Assembly (NCBI RefSeq): GCF_036227565.1
Contig: NZ_CP109460.1
Coordinates: 6,200,001-6,264,000 of the forward strand
Source: Streptomyces sp. NBC_01454
GTDB lineage: Bacteria; Actinomycetota; Actinomycetes; Streptomycetales; Streptomycetaceae
Reading direction: 5' to 3'
DNA length: 64,000 nt
Shown one piece after another: positions 57,691-64,000 of this stretch. The position numbers and the translations under genes are program-made. A model generated the notes under the pieces. It saw only the letters and a program-made list of their open reading frames with translations. It was not told the DNA's origin and ran no database searches. Positions within the stretch are counted from its first letter, which is position 1, and the number at the start of each line of letters is the position of its first letter.

Positions 57691-58386
57691 ATGCAGCTGT
57701 ACACCCATGAATGGGGTGCCGGTGAACGGATCGCGGTGCTGGTCCACGGGCTGATGTCCGATCACCGCACCTGGCACCGCCTCGGCCCGGCGCTCGCCGG
57801 GCGCGGCTACCGCGTCCTCGCCGTCGATCTGCGCGGCCACGGCCGCAGCCCGCGCGGCGACTACGGACCCGAACTGTTCGCCGACGACCTGGTGGAGACC
57901 CTGCCCGCCGCCCCCGAGGTCGCCCTCGGGCACTCGCTGGGCGGGCTGGCGCTGTCCCTGGCGGTGGAGCGGCTGCGGCCGCGGCGGGCGGTGTACAGCG
58001 ATCCGGCGTGGTCGCTCGCCGGGCTCGGACAGTCCGTCGACCCGGCCCTGTTCGTCACGTTCAAGCGGGCCGACCGCGCGAAGGTGCGGATGTTCAACCC
58101 GCGCTGGAGCGAGGCCGACATCGACATCGAGCTGGCCACGATCGCGGACTGGGACACCGGGACCGCCCTCGCGCTGTCCGCCGGGCACCGTGCGGACCGC
58201 ACGCCGCAGAAGCCGGCCGTCCCCTCGCTGGTGCAGTTCGCGGGGGAGGGGTTCTTCTTCTCCGAACCGGCGGCGGCCGAGCTGTCCGACCGCGGCTTCG
58301 AGGTCCGTACGGTGCCCGGCGTGGGCCACACCCTGCACCGCGACGACTTCGACGCCTTCATGGCGGGCCTGGAGGGATGGGTCTAG
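57691..58386 (+). CDS. Alpha/beta fold hydrolase
   Basis: A 231-residue hydrolase. The nucleophile elbow is GHSLGG with Ser82, oxyanion region LVHGLMSDHRTW, and catalytic His213 in GVGHTLH; AVDLRGHGRS is typical. Esterase, lipase or peptidase activity cannot be separated. ATG 57691 after GAGGAG. It is 138 bp after the MBL gene and may be in the same transcript. Confidence 0.92.
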   Translation: MQLYTHEWGAGERIAVLVHGLMSDHRTWHRLGPALAGRGYRVLAVDLRGHGRSPRGDYGPELFADDLVETLPAAPEVALGHSLGGLALSLAVERLRPRRAVYSDPAWSLAGLGQSVDPALFVTFKRADRAKVRMFNPRWSEADIDIELATIADWDTGTALALSAGHRADRTPQKPAVPSLVQFAGEGFFFSEPAAAELSDRGFEVRTVPGVGHTLHRDDFDAFMAGLEGWV

Positions 58387-58426
58387 CCACGCGCCGGAAG
58401 GGACCGGCCGGGCGGCCGTCGTGCCG

Positions 58427-59332
58427 TCAGGTGTCGCAGTCCAGCAGCGTCTTGCACAGGCCGCAGCGCGCCTGGAGCCGGCCGCGGACCGGGACCCGGA
58501 TCCGCTGGTGGCAGGCGGGGCAGGGGAACGACACCCGCAGCGGCGAAGGGCCCTCGAAGGCGTAGCCGTCCCCGTCACCGGCCGCGGCGGGCCGGGCCGC
58601 CCGCCGTGGATCCTGTGCCGCCCGGCGGTCCTTGGCGTAGCGCAGCCGGGCGGCCCAGCCGGCGCCGGCCAGCGGGGGCCGGCGCAGGTCCCGGGCGGCC
58701 CGTTCCGCGCCCGCGGTGTACGCCTCGTACGCCTGCGGGCTGGTGAACCACGGCGCCGGGTCCTCGCCGAAGAACCGGGCCCGCTTGGCGAGGACGTAGC
58801 CGAACTCCTCCGGCGTCAGATAGCCGAGCTTCTGCGAGAACGGGCCGTGCTCGCGATAGGCGTCCAGCAGCAGCCAGCCCGCGCCGAGGTAGGTCGTGGC
58901 GGTGTCGGTGAGGATCTCGTTGTCGCGGGTGCCGGGGAAGGACAGGTCCAGCCGGTGCAGACAGATGTGCATCACCTCGTGGGCCAGCGCGGCGCCGATG
59001 TCCTTGCGGTGCGTGGTGAAGCGGTCGTTCAGCTCGATGAAGTACTCCGGCCCCGCGGTGAGTTCGACATTCGCGGCGTGTTCCATCTCGCGGAAGGTGA
59101 TGACCATCCGGGCGTCCGGCAGATGCAGCTGCCGGACCAGGGCGCGGGCGACCCGCTGCGCCCCCAGATGCAGGTCCTCGGTCTCGTCGAAGGCCACGTC
59201 GACCGGCAGCACGCTGGTGTCGAAGGTGCTGACCGTGTCGTACGACAGGCGGGTGAACAGCGCGTGGACGGCCGCACGCACCGTGTCGAGATGGGGGAAA
59301 CCGTGCTCGATCTCACTGCTGCCGGAGGTCAC
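58427..59332 (-). CDS. Putative zinc metallopeptidase-like protein with C-terminal zinc ribbon
   Basis: A 301-residue protein. The HExxHxxxH motif is His118-Glu-Val-Met-His122 and His126, in a helix after IELNDRF; this suits a zincin-type peptidase. A long helical part follows, then a C-terminal zinc ribbon with two CxxC pairs: CPACHQRI and CGLCKTLL. No signal peptide, so cytoplasmic. I do not recognise a named family. ATG 59332; it is convergent with the hydrolase. Confidence 0.75.
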   Translation of the reverse strand: MTSGSSEIEHGFPHLDTVRAAVHALFTRLSYDTVSTFDTSVLPVDVAFDETEDLHLGAQRVARALVRQLHLPDARMVITFREMEHAANVELTAGPEYFIELNDRFTTHRKDIGAALAHEVMHICLHRLDLSFPGTRDNEILTDTATTYLGAGWLLLDAYREHGPFSQKLGYLTPEEFGYVLAKRARFFGEDPAPWFTSPQAYEAYTAGAERAARDLRRPPLAGAGWAARLRYAKDRRAAQDPRRAARPAAAGDGDGYAFEGPSPLRVSFPCPACHQRIRVPVRGRLQARCGLCKTLLDCDT

Positions 59333-59399
59333 CCGGCCACTGTACGGGGCGCCGGGAACGCCCGGTATGGGCCGTACGGGGCTTGTGGGGCACGGGAGT

Positions 59400-60409
<1,010 letters not shown>

Positions 60410-60425
60410 CCACCGGCACGCACCG

Positions 60426-60454
60426 AAGGGCCCGGGAGCCGTCCCCGGGCCCTT
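60426..60454. terminator. Terminator after the trypsin gene
   Basis: AAGGGCCCGGG (60426-60436) and CCCGGGCCCTT (60444-60454) form a perfect 11-bp stem with a 7-nt loop, followed by a short T-containing stretch, 16 bp after the stop. Confidence 0.75.
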
Positions 60455-60491
60455 TCGCCGCGGCGGGCGCCCGCGCCCCCGGTCCGGGCCC

Positions 60492-60538
60492 TTGGTCCTG
60501 CCGCCCCATGGACCTTGGTCCGTCCGGCCCGGGACCAA
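60492..60538. promoter_or_regulatory. Repeated TTGGTCC elements upstream of the two-component operon
   Basis: TTGGTCC occurs at 60492-60498 and 60515-60521 (23 bp apart), and the inverse GGGACCAA at 60531-60538. The second copy is part of GGACC-TT-GGTCC (60510-60521), a perfect inverted repeat. The cluster is 90-130 bp before the small membrane gene and response regulator, and may be an autoregulatory site. Confidence 0.45.
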
Positions 60539-60625
60539 AATCGTGCTTTCGGCCGGGCCTTGTGCCGGCACGGATGACCGTACGGCCTATGGGCGGGCCC
60601 GCCGCGGCTCCTTAGCGTGAAGGCC

Positions 60626-60811
60626 ATGACCACCCAGCCCCGACCCCGTCCCCGGCCGCCGGCGCGCGGCCGTGACCGCGACCACCGCACGACGGCCCTC
60701 GCCGCGCTGTTCCTCGCGGCCGCCGCCGCGGCCGTCGTCTACGTCCTGCTCGGCGTGCAGGACAGTCCCGTCGAGCCGGCCGGGGCTCCCCCGCAGGCGG
60801 TCCGGGGCTGA
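60626..60811 (+). CDS. Small single-pass membrane protein, 61 aa
   Basis: A 61-residue protein with an Arg/Pro-rich N-terminus (TTQPRPRPRPP and RGRDRDHR) and one hydrophobic segment (about 25-44), then a short external Pro-rich tail. It stands 101 bp before the response regulator in the same direction, and may be part of that operon. ATG 60626 (GTG 60617 also in frame). No domain is known. Confidence 0.6.
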   Translation: MTTQPRPRPRPPARGRDRDHRTTALAALFLAAAAAAVVYVLLGVQDSPVEPAGAPPQAVRG

Positions 60812-60912
60812 CCGTGCCCAACGGGTCTCCCGGTCCCGGCGGCGCCGTGCGCCCCGCCGGCCGGACGGAAGGACACCGCCCCCCGGCCCCCGCGGCGCCG
60901 GGGAGGAACGGC

Positions 60913-61593
60913 ATGCCGATCAGCGTGGTCATCGCGGACGACCAGGAGATGGTCCGGATGGGTTTCCGGATGATTCTGGAGAGCCAGCACGACATCGAGG
61001 TCCTCGACGACGTCATCGACGGCCGGGCCGCCCTCGACGCCGTGGCCCGGCTGCGCCCCGATGTGCTGCTGCTCGACATCCGGATGCCCGCCGTCGACGG
61101 GCTGGAGGTCACCCGCCGGCTCTCCCGGCTGGCCGCCGCCCACCCCGAGCACGGACCGCGCCCCCGGATCGTCATCGTCACCACCTTCGACCTGGACGAA
61201 TACGTCCATGCCGCGCTGCGCGACGGCGCCAGCGGCTTCCTGCTGAAGGACGCCAGCCCCGCCATGCTCGTCGAAGCCGTCCGCGCCGCCGCCCTCGGCG
61301 ACTCCCTGGTCTCGCCCGCGATCACCGTCCGGCTGCTGCGCCGGCTGGCCCCCGCCGCCGGCCGCGGCCGCCCGGCCCGCACCCCCCGCGACCCGCTCAC
61401 CGAGCGCGAACAGGACGTCGTCCGGGCGCTGGCCGGGGGCCTGACCAACGCCGAGATCGCCGGCGAACTGTTCGTCTCGCTCTCCACGGTCAAGACGCAT
61501 CTGGCCAACGTGCAGAACAAGCTGGACGCCCGCAACCGGGTCGAGATCGCCGCCTGGGCCTGGCAGACCGGTCTGGTCACGGGCAGGTCGTGA
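60913..61593 (+). CDS. NarL/LuxR-family response regulator
   Basis: A 226-residue response regulator. Receiver domain: acidic pocket Asp9-Asp10, phosphoacceptor Asp55 (LLLDIRMP), Thr in VTTFD and Lys in LLKDAS. A linker leads to a LuxR-type HTH: LTEREQDVVRALAGGLTNAE and STVKTHLANV. ATG 60913 has GGAGG 7 bp upstream; a longer in-frame GTG start at 60814 would add a Pro-rich segment before the receiver. Its stop overlaps the kinase start. Confidence 0.95.
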   Translation: MPISVVIADDQEMVRMGFRMILESQHDIEVLDDVIDGRAALDAVARLRPDVLLLDIRMPAVDGLEVTRRLSRLAAAHPEHGPRPRIVIVTTFDLDEYVHAALRDGASGFLLKDASPAMLVEAVRAAALGDSLVSPAITVRLLRRLAPAAGRGRPARTPRDPLTEREQDVVRALAGGLTNAEIAGELFVSLSTVKTHLANVQNKLDARNRVEIAAWAWQTGLVTGRS

Positions 61594-62783
61594 GCGAACG
61601 CACCGGCAGTCGGCTCGTCCCGGGCAGGAGCCCGGCGACGGGCTGGCGCCTGCCCCGCCCACGGCCCGGCGTCGCCGCCAAGGCCGGGCTGGCCGGGCTG
61701 CTGCTGTTCCTCGTCGGCTTCGAGACGGTGGAGCTGGCCGGCCAGCCGCTGCGCCCGTACGCGACGGTGGTGGCCACCGCCGTCGTGGTCTGCCTGTGCG
61801 CGGTGCCCCTCAGCCGGATCCCGCTGACCGTCCGGGCCTGGACCGCGGCCACGGTCTCCCTGGCCGGCTCGGCGGTGCTGATCGCCGGACAGCACGCCCT
61901 GCAGGTGTGGGGCCTGGGCGAGGGCATCGCGCTGCTCGTCCTGCTCACCGCCGTCCTGCACCGCTCGCCCGCCCGCACCGCCGCCGTCCTCGGTCCGCTG
62001 CTGGGCCTGGCCTGCATGCTCACCCCGCTGCGGGACATCCGGATGGGCATCTTCACCGTCGTGCACGCCGTGCTCACCGTGGTCGTCGCCGCCTACTCGC
62101 TGATCCTGCGCCGCCAGGACACCCAGCGGCTGCGCGACCTCGCCGCGGTCCGGGCCGCCGAGCGGCTGGAACTGGCGCGGGAGCTGCACGACCTGGTCGC
62201 CCACCACGTCACCGGCATCGTCGTCCAGGCCCGCGCCGCCCGCTACACCGCCCTGGAAGGACAGCAGGCCGACGCCACCTTCGAACGGATCGAGGCCTCC
62301 GGCAGCGAGGCGCTGGGCGCGATGCGCCGGCTGGTGCGGGTGCTGCGCGAGAACGGGGCCGAGCCCCATCCGGTCGCCGGGCTCGCCGAGGTGCGGGCGC
62401 TGACCGACGCGTTCGCCCGCACCGGCCCGCCGGTCGTCCTCGCCGTCGACAGGGGGGTGGCCGACGCGCTGCCGGCCGATGTGGCGGCCGCGGTCTACCG
62501 CATCGTGCGCGAGGCGCTGACCAACATCCGCAAGCACGCCGCGGACGCCACGGCGGTACGCATCGGTCTGCGGCCCGTGCCCCTCGGGGCGGAACTGCGC
62601 GTCGCCAACGACGGCGGCGCCCCCGCCCGCCTGTGTGAACAGGCCCGCGGCGGCGGCTTCGGCCTGGCCGGACTCACCGAACGGGCCGAGGCGATGGGCG
62701 GCCGCCTGGCCGCGGGCCCCTCGGCCGAGGGCGGCTGGGAGCTCACCGCCTTCCTGCCCCTCGACGGCGGCGCACCCGCCTGA
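61590..62783 (+). CDS. Sensor histidine kinase, HisKA_3 type
   Basis: A 397-residue membrane kinase, partner of the preceding regulator. Four to five helices (about 30-165) have little external part, so it may sense a membrane state rather than a ligand. The phosphorylated residue is His200 in ELARELHDLVAHHVTG. The ATPase domain has REALTNIRKHA (N box) and GGGFGLAGLTERAEAMGG (G boxes). GTG 61590 overlaps the regulator stop (GTGA). Target genes unknown. Confidence 0.95.
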   Translation: MSERTGSRLVPGRSPATGWRLPRPRPGVAAKAGLAGLLLFLVGFETVELAGQPLRPYATVVATAVVVCLCAVPLSRIPLTVRAWTAATVSLAGSAVLIAGQHALQVWGLGEGIALLVLLTAVLHRSPARTAAVLGPLLGLACMLTPLRDIRMGIFTVVHAVLTVVVAAYSLILRRQDTQRLRDLAAVRAAERLELARELHDLVAHHVTGIVVQARAARYTALEGQQADATFERIEASGSEALGAMRRLVRVLRENGAEPHPVAGLAEVRALTDAFARTGPPVVLAVDRGVADALPADVAAAVYRIVREALTNIRKHAADATAVRIGLRPVPLGAELRVANDGGAPARLCEQARGGGFGLAGLTERAEAMGGRLAAGPSAEGGWELTAFLPLDGGAPA

Positions 62784-62919
62784 CGCCGCCCCCGGCGCCC
62801 CACCGGCCCCACATCTGTCCAACACCTGCCCCTCCTTTGTCCATGGGCGCACGCCCCGCCCCCGCAGCACGCTGTCCGCCGACAGGCAGCACCGCCGGCG
62901 CAACAGGAGGACCGCGCGC

Positions 62920-64000
62920 GTGAACGGACAGACAGGTGCCCCCCGTGGGCCCCGCCGCAGAACAGTCGTCGCCGCCACCGCGCTCGCCCCGGTCGCCGGG
63001 GCCCTCTCGTCCGGCGCGCACCCCGCCGCGGCCGCCGCCCGGGGCGCCGGGGAGAGGGTGCTGCGCTCCGGCGCGCTGGAGGTCCGTATCGACACCGCCT
63101 TCCCGCGCATCGTCTCCTACACCGACCGCGCCACCGGCGCCGTCCTGCACGGCCAGGACACCCCCCTCACCGAGGTCCTCCTCGACGGCACCGCCCACAC
63201 GCCCCGCGTCACCCACCGCGCCCGCGCCGACCGCGCCACCTACACCCTCGGCTTCGACGGCGGCACCGTGCTCACCGTCGAGATCGCCGTCCGGGAGCGG
63301 CAGGTCACCTGGCGCGTCACCGGCATCACCGACACCCCCGCACTGCGCATCGGCACCCTGGAGATCCCCGGCCTCGCGCTGCTCGGCGTCCGCAGCGACC
63401 AGCCCGGCGCGACCCTGCTCGCCGCCCGTATCGCCCTCGACAAGAACTCCAGCGGCGACACCCTGATCCAGGTCACCGCCGACACCCCCGCCGAGGCTGC
63501 CCCCACCGGATGCGCCTACGCCGTCGTCGCCACCGACGAGCTGGGCGCCGCCGTCGAGACCAACACCGTCCTCGACAAGCCGGCCGGCGCCACCGCCTGG
63601 GAGAACGGCCGGCTGTGGCGGCAGACCCTCCGGGGCGACGGCTTCGTCAAGGCACAGCTGGTCCCCGGCCAGTGGACGCACCGGGCGGCCGGGCAGCCGT
63701 CCGGTGCCACCGAACCGCTGCCGTACGCGACCGTCATCGTCACCGGCGACCGCAACGGCGACGGCCGCGTCGACTGGCAGGACGCCGCCATCGCGCTGCG
63801 CGACATCATGGTCATGCCGCTGGGCGCCGACGCACAGCACCTGCGGGTCGTCCCGCACATCCCCTTCAACTTCGCCAGCCAGGCCACCAACCCGTTCCTC
63901 GCCACCCTCGACAACGTCAAGCGGATCGCCCTGGCCACCGACGGGCTGCGGCAGTTCACCCTCCTCAAGGGCTACCAGTCCGAGGGCCACGACTCCGCCC
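62920..64000 (+). CDS. Endo-alpha-N-acetylgalactosaminidase, GH101 family (N-terminal part; runs off the window)
   Basis: At least 360 residues, incomplete at the 3' edge. GTG 62920 follows AGGAGG by 9 bp. The N-terminus has a Tat-like signal (PRRRTVVAATALAP then an Ala-rich stretch). The N-terminal beta-sandwich (about 45-260) leads to the start of the catalytic barrel, with DRNGDGRVDWQDAAIALRD, then IPFNFASQATNPFLATLDNV and LLKGYQSEGHDSA, which match GH101 enzymes. These release Gal-beta-1,3-GalNAc from O-glycoproteins. The catalytic Asp lies beyond the window. Confidence 0.85.
   Translation, partial: MNGQTGAPRGPRRRTVVAATALAPVAGALSSGAHPAAAAARGAGERVLRSGALEVRIDTAFPRIVSYTDRATGAVLHGQDTPLTEVLLDGTAHTPRVTHRARADRATYTLGFDGGTVLTVEIAVRERQVTWRVTGITDTPALRIGTLEIPGLALLGVRSDQPGATLLAARIALDKNSSGDTLIQVTADTPAEAAPTGCAYAVVATDELGAAVETNTVLDKPAGATAWENGRLWRQTLRGDGFVKAQLVPGQWTHRAAGQPSGATEPLPYATVIVTGDRNGDGRVDWQDAAIALRDIMVMPLGADAQHLRVVPHIPFNFASQATNPFLATLDNVKRIALATDGLRQFTLLKGYQSEGHDSA

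Overview
The window is about 64 kb of very GC-rich DNA with strong G/C bias at codon third positions, frequent GTG and some TTG starts, ATGA/GTGA stop-start overlaps, and only one in-frame TTA codon that I could find. Together with the his-trp block carrying priA and trpM, an S. griseus-type trypsin and several Streptomyces-typical small proteins, this points to a Streptomyces chromosome, probably its conserved core. Gene order resembles, from memory, the dnaE-his-trp-lgt-gltBD stretch of S. coelicolor. I saw no rRNA, tRNA, CRISPR array, insertion sequence or phage genes.

Layout. 0-10.3 kb: end of an unknown gene, a Na+/H+ antiporter, an MscS channel, a dienelactone-hydrolase-like enzyme, a Tat-exported PhoD phosphatase, then a tandem duplicated two-gene module (membrane-anchored DsbA-like thioredoxin plus an unrecognised multi-pass membrane protein) and a DUF2252 protein. 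10.5-21.7 kb: dnaE, a small basic protein, a NYN-domain protein, an ABC exporter pair with a DUF2567 protein, ybaK, a LON-N-domain protein and a large membrane-associated protein. 22-27.8 kb: histidine operon hisD-hisC-hisB-(54-aa membrane protein)-hisH-priA-ridA-hisF. 27.9-33.4 kb: an accessory-looking insert with a three-subunit cobalt-type nitrile hydratase/thiocyanate-hydrolase-like cluster, an sdhCAB succinate dehydrogenase operon and its divergent LysR regulator. 33.5-43.8 kb: a TIGR03085 protein, hisI, trpE, small membrane proteins, trpC, trpM, trpB, trpA, a third DsbA-like protein and lgt. 43.9-54 kb: CaiB-like CoA transferase, ADP-ribosylglycohydrolase, a VIT1/CCC1 transporter and gltBD. 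54.2-64 kb: a flavin-reductase-like protein with divergent ArsR regulator, an F420/FMN enzyme, a lipoprotein, two hydrolases, a HExxH protein, a secreted trypsin, a NarL-type two-component pair and the start of a GH101 endo-alpha-N-acetylgalactosaminidase that runs off the window.

How the genes work together. hisDCBHAF and hisI supply most histidine steps (hisG and hisE are not here). trpE, trpC, trpB and trpA supply tryptophan steps, with no trpF in the window; priA is known in this genus to do both the HisA and TrpF reactions and so links the two pathways. gltBD turns glutamine and 2-oxoglutarate into glutamate, which feeds both. The three DsbA-like proteins, Lgt and the exported enzymes (PhoD, trypsin, GH101) form an envelope and secretion theme.

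Most noteworthy: the split-beta nitrile hydratase cluster; the tandem DsbA/membrane-protein duplication with a bldA-type TTA codon in one copy only; and several perfect inverted repeats placed as operators (upstream of hisD, between the ArsR gene and its neighbour, between LysR and sdhC).
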